DNA of 45,650 nucleotides from Endomicrobiales bacterium (GTDB lineage: Bacteria > Elusimicrobiota > Endomicrobiia > Endomicrobiales > JALOBY01): the NCBI GenBank assembly GCA_023228045.1, contig JALOBY010000012.1, positions 1 through 45,650 on the forward strand, in the 5' to 3' direction. The translations under genes were made by a program, and so were the position numbers. Under the pieces are notes generated by a model that saw nothing but the letters and a program-made list of their open reading frames with translations, made no database searches and had not been told where the DNA came from. Of this stretch, positions 34,357 to 42,178 are shown piece by piece; the stretch's first letter is position 1; each line of letters starts with the position of its first letter.

Positions 34357-34389
34357 ATAAAAAAAGGATGGCATAATAACGCCATCCTT
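34357..34389 (-). terminator. Intrinsic terminator in the infC leader (attenuator)
   Basis: Minus strand: perfect 9-bp stem AAGGATGGC/GCCATCCTT with an 8-base loop, followed by a run of seven T. It lies 13 bases before the first possible infC start and about 85 bases downstream of the predicted infC transcription start, so it would stop infC transcripts unless read through. It would also end transcripts from the GT39 gene upstream. Confidence 0.8.
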
Positions 34390-34479
34390 GATATACGCTT
34401 TTACCTTTTTCCACAATTATCGGGTGAAGGTGAGCCAAGTTGGCCACTTCTTTTATTGGTAATGAATTTAGACAGGTGC

Positions 34480-34508
34480 AGTGTAGCAAAAGCCGCCAGT
34501 ATTGTCAA
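34480..34508 (-). promoter_or_regulatory. Promoter of the infC-rpmI-rplT-pheS-pheT operon
   Basis: Minus strand TTGACA (34508-34503), a 17-bp spacer and TACACT (34485-34480). The predicted start near 34473 gives a leader of about 130 bases with an imperfect GTGGCC/GGCTCAC hairpin and the terminator at 34357-34389. Confidence 0.7.
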
Positions 34509-34582
34509 AACTATGTACAATATGTGGCAATAACTTTCAAAAGAATTATAAGGCAATTAACCAGATATTCCTCTAAACATTA

Positions 34583-35971
34583 TCATTGTTTATGTGGCGG
34601 AACCCGCACCTTCATATTCTTCATCCACTCAGAAAAATTGACGAGCCCATATGCACTTATAAGAACATAGAACGGAATTATTGGTATTTTGTAACGGGAA
34701 ACTCCTATCACGCCTGTGCAAAGACTAAAATATACAATTATTGCCATTAAAACAGCCCATGAAAAAAAATCCTTTCTGATCATTTTCAATGACCCTACAA
34801 CCGCAAATAAATATACGAAAAAAAGATACAACGCTATAACCAGTCCTATTCCAATTTCATAGATATTTTTATTCGCGAAAAACCATCTAATCATTTCGAA
34901 ATAATTATTAAATGAACAAAAATCATATTTCTTTTCTGTTTTCTTTATTCCTAACATATCACAGGTCTGAGATGCCGTCAGATTGGCAAACATATTAACG
35001 ATACCCACACAATGGCGTTTAAAATATGTCCATGGATATTTGTGAATATACTCTACGGCAAGCTCTTTATATATCTGCGATTGCATCATAGGGTTTTCTA
35101 TTTTTTCTATCCCTCTATCCTGTGCTCGCTTATAGAATTCATCGGAGACTTCCTCATATGTTTTGCCCGTCCTTGCAACCTCAGTATATATCGTGTTGAA
35201 ATGGAGATTGTATCCGGTTATATGCGAAACGGCAAAAACCCCATAATCGTGATAATTTCTAACCATCCAAAAAGATATTATGAAAAAAAATGCCACAGTT
35301 ATACATATTATCGCCTTTGATTTAATTCGAAACATGATTTTTCTATCCAGAAGCATGATAATAATGTATACAAAAATAAAATACTGGGCAATTGGTCTGA
35401 CCAAAACAGCTATCCCAAGAAATAAACCAGCAAAAAGCACATACCACAGCTTCCGTTCTTTAAGCCAATAGACAAAACTGGTAATTGAGGCCAGAAACAC
35501 AACAGTAAACAAAATATCTGCAAGCAAATAAGAACAATACATAATCATATGGGGGTCAATCGCGCACATAAAAGTTGCAATGAGGGATATTTTGGAACTT
35601 TTAAAAATAATGTTCCCCAGCATAAAAACCAATAGCAGACCTAATATATTAAGCACTATCTGAAATAAAAGGACTACCCACGGTTTTACGCCGAAAACAC
35701 TATATACACTAGCAATAAAAAGAGGGTATCCTGGAGTTCTGAACGCATCATAAAATTCGTCAGGAGACGCGATTATTTTGTTTTGCACAATATTAACCGC
35801 ATATTCATGATATGTAATAGCGTCACTAACAATAATTTTTTCTTTTTCAATGATTGGGTCCCAAGGTTTCGCAGCCATAAAAAATGAAAGCCGCAATAAA
35901 AACCCAACTAGGATAATTGCCACAAGAATAATGTGTGTTTTTTTAAAGTATTGTATCAGAGTGCTTTTCAT
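34583..35971 (-). CDS. GT39/ArnT-like membrane glycosyltransferase
   Basis: A 462-residue polytopic membrane protein with about 10-12 hydrophobic helices. After the first helix (residues 14-32) it has the periplasmic loop with DAITYHEYAVNIVQ and FRTPGYPLFIASVYSVFG, the pattern of PMT_2-type transferases that take sugars from polyprenyl-phosphate carriers, and later AIDPHMIMYCSYLLADILF and VRPIAQY. The conserved acidic residue of the first loop is probably Asp in SDAITYH. The start overlaps the stop of the radical SAM gene (ATGA), and with the GT2 gene it forms a three-gene cassette: GT2 would make polyprenyl-phosphate-sugar, this enzyme would use it. Acceptor unknown. Confidence 0.8.
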   Translation of the reverse strand: MKSTLIQYFKKTHIILVAIILVGFLLRLSFFMAAKPWDPIIEKEKIIVSDAITYHEYAVNIVQNKIIASPDEFYDAFRTPGYPLFIASVYSVFGVKPWVVLLFQIVLNILGLLLVFMLGNIIFKSSKISLIATFMCAIDPHMIMYCSYLLADILFTVVFLASITSFVYWLKERKLWYVLFAGLFLGIAVLVRPIAQYFIFVYIIIMLLDRKIMFRIKSKAIICITVAFFFIISFWMVRNYHDYGVFAVSHITGYNLHFNTIYTEVARTGKTYEEVSDEFYKRAQDRGIEKIENPMMQSQIYKELAVEYIHKYPWTYFKRHCVGIVNMFANLTASQTCDMLGIKKTEKKYDFCSFNNYFEMIRWFFANKNIYEIGIGLVIALYLFFVYLFAVVGSLKMIRKDFFSWAVLMAIIVYFSLCTGVIGVSRYKIPIIPFYVLISAYGLVNFSEWMKNMKVRVPPHKQ

Positions 35972-37374
35972 GATTTGTTATGGTGTACTTTAAGAATGCC
36001 AAAAAACCCCTTTATTTCTTCCATAAACTGATGATAGGTGCGAATCTGCAACAACCTCCGCAATATGATACGGGGCCGCATATAAAAATTTTTATGTACG
36101 ATATTATAATAATACTGCAATCGTTCTTGGCTAATAGTCGGCAAATTAAGATTCAATTCGGACATATTATATTTTGACCAATCAAGATCTGAGAGATATC
36201 CATTATCTTTTGCCCAACAAAAAAGTTCTGTCCCTGGATATGCGGTCGTAATATTAAAATGGACCTGGTCAGGGTCAAGTTTGAAAGCAAAATCAATTGT
36301 CTTTCTGATCGTTTCTTCATTCTCTCCGGGATTTCCTAACATAAACGATGCTCTGGTATTTATGCCGACTCTCCTCGCTTTTTTTACCATTTCAATTACT
36401 TTTGCCAAGTCAATATTTTTCCGTATGTTTTTTAAAATTGTCGGGTCCGCACTTTCCACGCCGAATAGAATCAAATGACATCCAGCTTTTTTCATAATTC
36501 TCATCATATCTTCATTAATCAAATCAACACGAGTAAAACAGGACCAACTGATATTTAGTTTACTTTTGATCAATTGATCGCACAAACCGGTAACTGTATC
36601 ATGAAATGCCGTAAAAGCATCGTCATAGAAAGCAATTTCCATAATACCATATTCCCGATGCAGCAGTTTTATCTCATTAAAAATATTTTCAGGAGAACGC
36701 TTCCGTACCTTACCTTGGAATGTTCGATAACAGAATGTACATCTCCCGGGACATCCGCGCGTTGCAAAAATACTCATGGCTGGAAGCTGCCTATAAGATC
36801 CAACCGCGGGAAAATACTTTTTCATTGGAAGCAAATGATACGCAGGCGGAGGGATTTCGTTAATATCTGCTATCAATGGCCGTTCGGCATTATGAACAAT
36901 GCGACCATCTTTCTTGTAAGATACCCCGAGAATTGTTTCTATCGCTTTACCCGATACCAGCTCCAACATCGTCATTTCACCTTCTCCACGCACAACTATA
37001 TCAACACACGCATTAGACAACACATCATCGGGCAAAACAGTTGGATGCACACCCCCGAAAATAATTGTTGTTTTAGGAGATATTTTTTTACATATCTCTG
37101 CAACCTTAAGCGCATGTGTGATGAGTGGGGTTGTAGATGTTATGCCAATAAATGCGGGAAATGACTGAATGTCAAATAGTCTTTTTTCAATAGCGAACAG
37201 TCCAAGCTTTTCAGCCGTACAATCAAGAATAGAAACCGCATACCCATGTTTTTCAAGACAACTTGCAATATAGGCAATTCCTAAACTCGGAAGACAACTG
37301 CCGATGTTTTTCCAGAAATTACTTTTTGATTCAATTATCCATGGAGGATTAATAAGCAACACATCATTTTTCAT
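35968..37374 (-). CDS. B12-binding-domain radical SAM protein
   Basis: The 468-residue protein has an N-terminal cobalamin-binding-like domain (about 1-145: DVLLINPPW, LPSLGIAYIASCLEKHGYAV, TTIIFGGVHPTVLPDDVL, VRGEGEMTMLELV) and a radical SAM barrel with the cluster motif CPGRCTFC (Cys 208, 212, 215), followed by EIAFYDDAFTAF and LILFGVESADPTILKNIRK. Members of this class methylate or rearrange unreactive carbons in lipids, antibiotics and cofactors, so the substrate cannot be named. The flanking glycosyltransferases (both overlapping by four bases) suggest a glycan, glycolipid or lipid carrier as the target. Complete. Confidence 0.87.
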   Translation of the reverse strand: MKNDVLLINPPWIIESKSNFWKNIGSCLPSLGIAYIASCLEKHGYAVSILDCTAEKLGLFAIEKRLFDIQSFPAFIGITSTTPLITHALKVAEICKKISPKTTIIFGGVHPTVLPDDVLSNACVDIVVRGEGEMTMLELVSGKAIETILGVSYKKDGRIVHNAERPLIADINEIPPPAYHLLPMKKYFPAVGSYRQLPAMSIFATRGCPGRCTFCYRTFQGKVRKRSPENIFNEIKLLHREYGIMEIAFYDDAFTAFHDTVTGLCDQLIKSKLNISWSCFTRVDLINEDMMRIMKKAGCHLILFGVESADPTILKNIRKNIDLAKVIEMVKKARRVGINTRASFMLGNPGENEETIRKTIDFAFKLDPDQVHFNITTAYPGTELFCWAKDNGYLSDLDWSKYNMSELNLNLPTISQERLQYYYNIVHKNFYMRPRIILRRLLQIRTYHQFMEEIKGFFGILKVHHNKS

Positions 37375-38072
37375 AGAAAAATTCTATACTTAAGCAATAT
37401 CCAAACCGCCATAAGCCCATCTCTGAGCCTGATTTTCTTTCCTTCCTCAAATTTCCTCGGATTGTATGAAATAGGCACTTCAACTATATGTATTTTTTTT
37501 CGCAATAATTTTGCGGTTATCTCCGGGCAAAATTCAAATCGTTTGCTTTGCAGATCAATACCACGAAGCACAGCCGTTCTGAAAACCTTGTAGCCCGTTG
37601 CTTCATCTGTTAATTTTGAAAAATACAACATATTCGTAAGAAAGGTAAGGAAAATACCGCCAATAGCATACGATAAATACGAAATTTTATGTTGCTTTTT
37701 CAACATTCTTGAACCATAAACTACCTGTATGCCATTATCATTAAACGGCTGTAATAACCCCTCGTAATCATTCGGATCATATTCTAAATCCGCATCTTGT
37801 ATGATAACGATATCTCCCGTTACAAACTTTAACCCCTCTCTGATTGCCACTCCTTTTCCTCTATTTGACGGCAACCGCTTGAGTAATATTTTTTGATGAT
37901 CCCTTAGAATGCCTTCAGCTTTTTCATAGGTTTCATCACTGGAACCATCATCAACGACTATGATCTCAGATATTTCCGGACGATCACAGACCTTAAGCAA
38001 TATCATTTCAATGAATTTTTCTTCGTTATATACGGGTATGATAACCGATACTTTTGACTTTACAACACTCAT
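37371..38072 (-). CDS. Family 2 glycosyltransferase, polyprenyl-phosphate sugar synthase type
   Basis: The 233-residue GT-A enzyme has SVIIPVYNEEKFIEMILLKV at the N-terminus, nucleotide-binding IIVVDDGSSDETYEKA (about 36-51), RGKGVAIREGLKFVTGD and the metal-binding IQDADLEYDPND (about 91-102). This is the dolichol-phosphate mannose synthase-like subclass. It lacks C-terminal membrane helices. Its ATG overlaps the stop of the small ORF at 38069-38185 and its stop overlaps the radical SAM start, so the set is translationally coupled. Sugar not determined. Confidence 0.88.
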   Translation of the reverse strand: MSVVKSKVSVIIPVYNEEKFIEMILLKVCDRPEISEIIVVDDGSSDETYEKAEGILRDHQKILLKRLPSNRGKGVAIREGLKFVTGDIVIIQDADLEYDPNDYEGLLQPFNDNGIQVVYGSRMLKKQHKISYLSYAIGGIFLTFLTNMLYFSKLTDEATGYKVFRTAVLRGIDLQSKRFEFCPEITAKLLRKKIHIVEVPISYNPRKFEEGKKIRLRDGLMAVWILLKYRIFL

Positions 38073-38185
38073 TTGATTCTTCCTATATATTTCTTAACTG
38101 TTGAGAAAACCCATTGATAATAGTTCCATGATTCCTTCTGTGAATCTATTATCATTGATAAACCGCTTGGTTTAGCTTTTACCAT
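38069..38185 (-). pseudogene. 38-residue ORF, possible N-terminal remnant of a SAM-dependent methyltransferase
   Basis: From ATG 38185 the minus strand encodes 38 residues ending at a TGA that overlaps the GT2 start (ATGA), as in the other joints of this cassette. The peptide contains ESWNYYQWVFSTVKKYIGRI, which resembles the segment before the glycine-rich SAM loop in class I methyltransferases often linked to GT2 genes; there the text would go on to a VLEVGCGxG motif, which is missing here. No strong ribosome site precedes the ATG. It may be a deletion remnant or a tiny coupled leader gene. The resemblance is from memory of family patterns. Confidence 0.4.
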
Positions 38186-38220
38186 GCTTATTTTTTGAAT
38201 TATCCTTCTTTCTTGTCCAT

Positions 38221-38250
38221 CTTATCCAATATGTCTGTGATATTTGTCAA
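38221..38250 (-). promoter_or_regulatory. Possible promoter of the glycosyltransferase/radical SAM cassette
   Basis: Minus strand TTGACA (38250-38245), an 18-bp spacer and GATAAG (38226-38221), just beyond the thrS stop. The -35 is perfect, the -10 moderate. Confidence 0.4.
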
Positions 38251-38265
38251 AATTACTTATCAAAA

Positions 38266-40002
38266 CTACTTTCTTTCTTCTATAATTTTATTCGCAAATT
38301 CTATAAATTCTTCTATTGATTTAACACCAAGGTCTTCGCCATTGCGGGCACGAATGGCTACTGTATTTGCTTCCATTTCTTTATATCCTACAACTAAAAG
38401 ATATGGGGTTTTACTAAGTGTTGCTTCTCTAATTTTAAAACCGATTTTCTCATTTCTATCGTCAACTTCAGCTCTAAAACCTGACTTATTAAGTTTGTCT
38501 AATATAGATGTTGCATAGGCACTTTGATCGGTAGTTATTGTTAAAATTGAAACCTGAACCGGAGCAAGCCACAATGGAAAAGCACCTGCATAGTGTTCAA
38601 TAAGGATACCGAAGAAGCGCTCCAGCGAGCCCAGAAGCGCGCGGTGAATCATATACGGGCGTACTTTTTTACTGGTCTGGTCTACATATGTCATATCAAA
38701 ACGGTCAGGCTCGTTAAAATCAAATTGGATAGTGGAGCATTGCCATTCGCGATTAAGAGCATCTTTTATCTTAATATCTATTTTAGGGCCGTAGAAAGCG
38801 CCGCCGCCTTCGTCAAGCGTACAGGTAAGGCCTTCAGCTTTAACAGCTTCTTCAAGCGCTTTGGTAGCATCGTTCCAAAGTGCTACATCGCCGACTGATT
38901 TTTCTTTAGGTTTTGTGGCAAGATAAACGGCAAATTCTTTGAACCCGAACGCGTTGAGCATGCTCAAACAAAATCTCAGTACCCGGCGAATTTCATCTGG
39001 CATCTGGTCCGGGCGACATATAATGTGTGCATCATCCTGCGTAAATCCGCGGACACGCATAAGACCGTGCAGCACTCCGCTTTTCTCATAGCGATAAACA
39101 GTGCCGAGCTCAGCCCAACGCAGAGGCAGGTCGCGATAGGAGTGGAGCGAACTTTTATAAATCATTATGTGGAATGGGCAGTTCATGGGCCTGGCGAAAT
39201 AATCATCTCCATCAACTTCCATAGGGGCATACATGCTCTCTTTATAGAAATCAAGGTGGCCGCTGGTCTGCCAAAGGTTTGCTCGGCCAATGTGTGGCGT
39301 ATAAACTATATCATAACCATTTTCTATATGTTGGGCACGCCAGAAATCTTCAATTATCATACGGATTTTGGCACCCTTTGGATGCCAGAGAATAAGGCCA
39401 GGACCAACTTCTTCAGCTGTGGAGTAGAGGTTAAGTTCCCTGCCAATTTTACGGTGATCGCGTTTTTTTGCTTCTTCAAGCGTAAATACATATGCTTCAA
39501 GTTCTTCTTTTGTGCTAAAAGCAGTACCGTATATGCGTTGAAGCTGTTCGCGTTTTTCGTCGCCGCGCCAATAAGCGCCCGCAAGTGAGAGTAGTTTAAA
39601 GTGCTTAATGCCTGATGTATAAGGTACATGAGGGCCGCGACACAGGTCTACAAAATTGCCAGATTTATAAAAAGTTATTTCGCCGTCCGCTATATCATTT
39701 AATATCTCAAGTTTATATTTTTCCCCACGAGAAGAAAAATACTCCTCTGCCTCTTTTTTGCTTATAGGAGTACAGACAAACTTGTCATTATTTTTTGCCA
39801 GCTTACGCATTTGAACTTCAATTTTTTCTAAGTCATCAGGAGTAAATTTGGTTGGACGGTCAAAATCGTAGTAAAAACCATCGTCAATTGACGGGCCAAT
39901 TGCGACTTTTGTTTCAGGAAATAACTCTACAACCGCGGCTGCCATTAAATGTGCAGTGGAGTGTCTGAGTGTGGAGAGTTCTATAGGTTTTTTTTCTGAC
40001 AT
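38266..40002 (-). CDS. thrS: Threonyl-tRNA synthetase without the TGS domain
   Basis: ThrRS charges tRNA-Thr. The 578-residue protein lacks the usual first ~60 residues (TGS/N1 domain) and begins at the editing domain with RHSTAHLMAAAVVELFP, continuing with GFYYDFDRP. The class II core has NCPFHIMIYKSS (zinc Cys), RWAELGTVYRYEKSGVLHGL, RGFTQDDAHIICR and the motif 3 region MIHRALLGSLERF; the anticodon domain ends with VGYKEMEANTVAIRARNGE. ATG 40002 agrees with TGS-less homologues, and the tRNA-Val gene ends ten bases upstream, so there is no room for a longer protein. The central coding part is much richer in GC than both ends. Confidence 0.95.
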   Translation of the reverse strand: MSEKKPIELSTLRHSTAHLMAAAVVELFPETKVAIGPSIDDGFYYDFDRPTKFTPDDLEKIEVQMRKLAKNNDKFVCTPISKKEAEEYFSSRGEKYKLEILNDIADGEITFYKSGNFVDLCRGPHVPYTSGIKHFKLLSLAGAYWRGDEKREQLQRIYGTAFSTKEELEAYVFTLEEAKKRDHRKIGRELNLYSTAEEVGPGLILWHPKGAKIRMIIEDFWRAQHIENGYDIVYTPHIGRANLWQTSGHLDFYKESMYAPMEVDGDDYFARPMNCPFHIMIYKSSLHSYRDLPLRWAELGTVYRYEKSGVLHGLMRVRGFTQDDAHIICRPDQMPDEIRRVLRFCLSMLNAFGFKEFAVYLATKPKEKSVGDVALWNDATKALEEAVKAEGLTCTLDEGGGAFYGPKIDIKIKDALNREWQCSTIQFDFNEPDRFDMTYVDQTSKKVRPYMIHRALLGSLERFFGILIEHYAGAFPLWLAPVQVSILTITTDQSAYATSILDKLNKSGFRAEVDDRNEKIGFKIREATLSKTPYLLVVGYKEMEANTVAIRARNGEDLGVKSIEEFIEFANKIIEERK

Positions 40003-40012
40003 AATTTTAGTT

Positions 40013-40089
40013 TGGTGCCCGGTAGAGGACTCGAACCTCTGACCCCTTCCATGTCAAGGAAGTACTCTAACCAACTGAGCTAACCGGGC
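40013..40089 (-). tRNA. tRNA-Val (GAC)
   Basis: Minus-strand cloverleaf: acceptor GCCCGGT/ACCGGGC, D arm TAGCTCAGTTGGTTAGAGTA, anticodon stem CTTCC/GGAAG around TTGACAT (anticodon GAC), T arm AGAGG-TTCGAGT-CCTCT. Discriminator A and an encoded CCA end at 40013. Confidence 0.96.
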
Positions 40090-40107
40090 ATTATTAATAA
40101 ATATTTA

Positions 40108-40180
40108 AGGCGTGGGTCGGAGTTGAACCGACGAATAAAGGTTTTGCAGACCTCTCCCTTAACCACTTGGGTACCACGCC
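40108..40180 (-). tRNA. tRNA-Cys (GCA)
   Basis: Minus-strand cloverleaf: acceptor GGCGTGG/CCACGCC, D arm CCCAAGTGGTTAAGGG, anticodon stem GAGGT/ACCTT around CTGCAAA (anticodon GCA), T arm GTCGG-TTCAACT-CCGAC. Discriminator is U as expected for tRNA-Cys. CCA is not encoded, unlike the neighbouring tRNA-Val. Confidence 0.96.
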
Positions 40181-40193
40181 GATATAAAAAAAG

Positions 40194-40223
40194 ATGATAT
40201 TAAAATACCCCGTCAATTGTCAA
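40194..40223 (-). promoter_or_regulatory. Promoter of the tRNA-Cys/tRNA-Val(/thrS) unit
   Basis: Minus strand TTGACA (40223-40218), an 18-bp spacer and TATCAT (40199-40194), giving a start about seven bases before tRNA-Cys. The -35 overlaps the stop codon region of the patatin-like gene. Confidence 0.7.
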
Positions 40224-41125
40224 TTTTTAAGTCGCAAGAACTTTTTAACTGCGGTGCTTAAAACCGACTCATTTGCCAACTCTTTTATCAATTTTATTTT
40301 CTCTTTTGCGGATGCTTCACCCTTAGAAATTAACAAATCAATTTTATCAAAAGAAGTCCATTTATAGTTTTTCACATCAGCAGAGATTACTACATTTGCC
40401 TCTTTAAGCAATAAGTTGTTAAGTAAGATAGCAGATATGTATTTTGAACGAGCTAATGTTTCCCCTGCCTTTTCCAAATTTGCGTTTTTGGTTACCTTGC
40501 CTTTTACATCAATACCAACTATCAATTGCGCACCCATTCTTTTTATAGCAGGCACAGGAGTTGAACCAACATAGCCGCCATCGTTGCAAAGAAATCCGTT
40601 TATACGCACTGGAGGAAATATACCGGCTATGGAGGAGGATGCCAAAACTGCATCGCGCAAACGGCCGCAAGTTAGATACACCGGCAAAGCATTTTCCAAA
40701 TCTGTTACAACTATGCACAAAGGTATTTGAGTTTGTAATATATCTATATCGGGTATTAACTCATATACTGGTTCTTTTAGTTTTTCTAAAGAAAATAACG
40801 AGTATTGAGTTTCTTCAACATAGTGCAGATAACCCTGCTTAATAAACTCTTTCGCGTTTGATACAAACGACTTTTGATTGTTTTGCTTATCGGAAAATAT
40901 ACGCATTTTTGCCTGAGGTATGTATTTTGATAGCACCGTTTTAATTTTTTGCTCAACATTTGCGATGTTTGGATCTGTTGCATAACACGCGCTAACTATC
41001 GCACCCATAGACGCGCCTGCTAAATAAGATATTGGAACCTTTTCTTGTTCAAATACCTTTAGTACGCCAATGTGAGAAAGCCCCCTTGCACCACCACTAC
41101 CAAGAGCAAGACCAATTTTTTTCAT
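40220..41125 (-). CDS. Patatin-like phospholipase (RssA/YchK type)
   Basis: Patatin-family serine hydrolases use a Ser-Asp dyad. The 301-residue protein begins with the oxyanion segment LALGSGGARGLSHIGVL (residues 6-22), has the nucleophile elbow GASMG (Ser 39), and the catalytic Asp in NDGGYVGSTPVPA (about residue 182), with SSSIAGIFPPV before it. No signal peptide, so probably cytosolic or membrane-peripheral. ATG 41125 has GAGGA upstream. It follows rlmN by 21 bp. Substrate unknown. Confidence 0.9.
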   Translation of the reverse strand: MKKIGLALGSGGARGLSHIGVLKVFEQEKVPISYLAGASMGAIVSACYATDPNIANVEQKIKTVLSKYIPQAKMRIFSDKQNNQKSFVSNAKEFIKQGYLHYVEETQYSLFSLEKLKEPVYELIPDIDILQTQIPLCIVVTDLENALPVYLTCGRLRDAVLASSSIAGIFPPVRINGFLCNDGGYVGSTPVPAIKRMGAQLIVGIDVKGKVTKNANLEKAGETLARSKYISAILLNNLLLKEANVVISADVKNYKWTSFDKIDLLISKGEASAKEKIKLIKELANESVLSTAVKKFLRLKN

Positions 41126-41146
41126 ATAAATTAATCCTCAAAAGAT

Positions 41147-42178
41147 TTAATAACCCAATTGTCCGCAAGCGGCACCAATATCTGCCCCTTTTGGTAAGCG
41201 CACAGCGGTAAATATATTTCGTTCCGTTAAATAATTATAAAAGTTTTCCACTGTGCTTAGGTCCGGTGCTTCATAAGTTCTACCAAGTGTTTTGTTATAC
41301 GGTATTAAGTTCACCTTAACTTCAACTTTTTCTGTTTGATATTTTCTTAAAAGATCGGCAAGTTTTACTGCATCTTGTTTTGCATCATTAATATTTTTTA
41401 TAAGAATATACTCAATAGTCAATGGAACTTTATTTTCTTCACAGTACGAAATACTAGACGACATAATATCTTCTATATCATTGTTTATTGCGGAAGGAAT
41501 AATGCAATGCCTTTTGCGGTCATCGGCACTGTGAAGTGATATGGCCAAGCGCACGCCAGGCAATGCATTTTCAAACGACTTTATTTTTTCAACTATTCCA
41601 ACTGTGGAAACTGTAATATGCTTTCTGCCTAAATTAAAACCTTTTGGGTCAGTTAAAGTTTTTATAGCAATCAGCAAGTTTGTATAGTTCATTAACGGCT
41701 CGCCGCTGCCCATAAACAAAACTCCAGATATGTGATGCCCTGTGTATTCTTCTATCTGCAAAACTTGTTCCAAAATTTCACCGCTTGAAAGATTTCTTAC
41801 AAAACCATCTTTACCGGATGCGCAGAAAGCACAACCCATAGCACAACCAACCTGCGTAGAAATACAAACTGAAAACTTATCCTTTGCTGGCAAAAAAACT
41901 GCAGAAACGCAATTACCATCTGAAAGAAGGAAATCAAAGCGTTTAGTCGCATCTATTTTTGAATTGGATACTTTAGCGATGCCCATTGAACGCAGCAAAA
42001 AATTACCTTCTAATGCGTGCCTTAACTCCAAAGGTATATTTTTAAAATCTGCAAATGAATTCGCTTTTTTATCATATATCCATTGTAATAATTGTCTTAC
42101 ACGGTAAGTTTCAAAATTACCATGCAAAAGAAATTCTTCTAATGCAAATTTGTCGTAATCTAATATCAACTTCCTCAT
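41147..42178 (-). CDS. rlmN: 23S rRNA (adenine-2503-C2)-methyltransferase RlmN
   Basis: RlmN is a radical SAM enzyme that methylates C2 of A2503 in 23S rRNA and A37 in some tRNAs. The 343-residue protein has the cluster motif CAMGCAFC (Cys 112, 116, 119), GEILEQVLQI, the SAM-binding GVLFMGSGEPLMNY, and the second catalytic cysteine near the end in AACGQLGY (Cys 338), the residue that forms the methyl-carrying thioether partner. N-terminal YRVRQLLQWIYDKKA is typical. Its ATG directly follows the rsmB stop (TAAATG). Confidence 0.96.
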   Translation of the reverse strand: MRKLILDYDKFALEEFLLHGNFETYRVRQLLQWIYDKKANSFADFKNIPLELRHALEGNFLLRSMGIAKVSNSKIDATKRFDFLLSDGNCVSAVFLPAKDKFSVCISTQVGCAMGCAFCASGKDGFVRNLSSGEILEQVLQIEEYTGHHISGVLFMGSGEPLMNYTNLLIAIKTLTDPKGFNLGRKHITVSTVGIVEKIKSFENALPGVRLAISLHSADDRKRHCIIPSAINNDIEDIMSSSISYCEENKVPLTIEYILIKNINDAKQDAVKLADLLRKYQTEKVEVKVNLIPYNKTLGRTYEAPDLSTVENFYNYLTERNIFTAVRLPKGADIGAACGQLGY

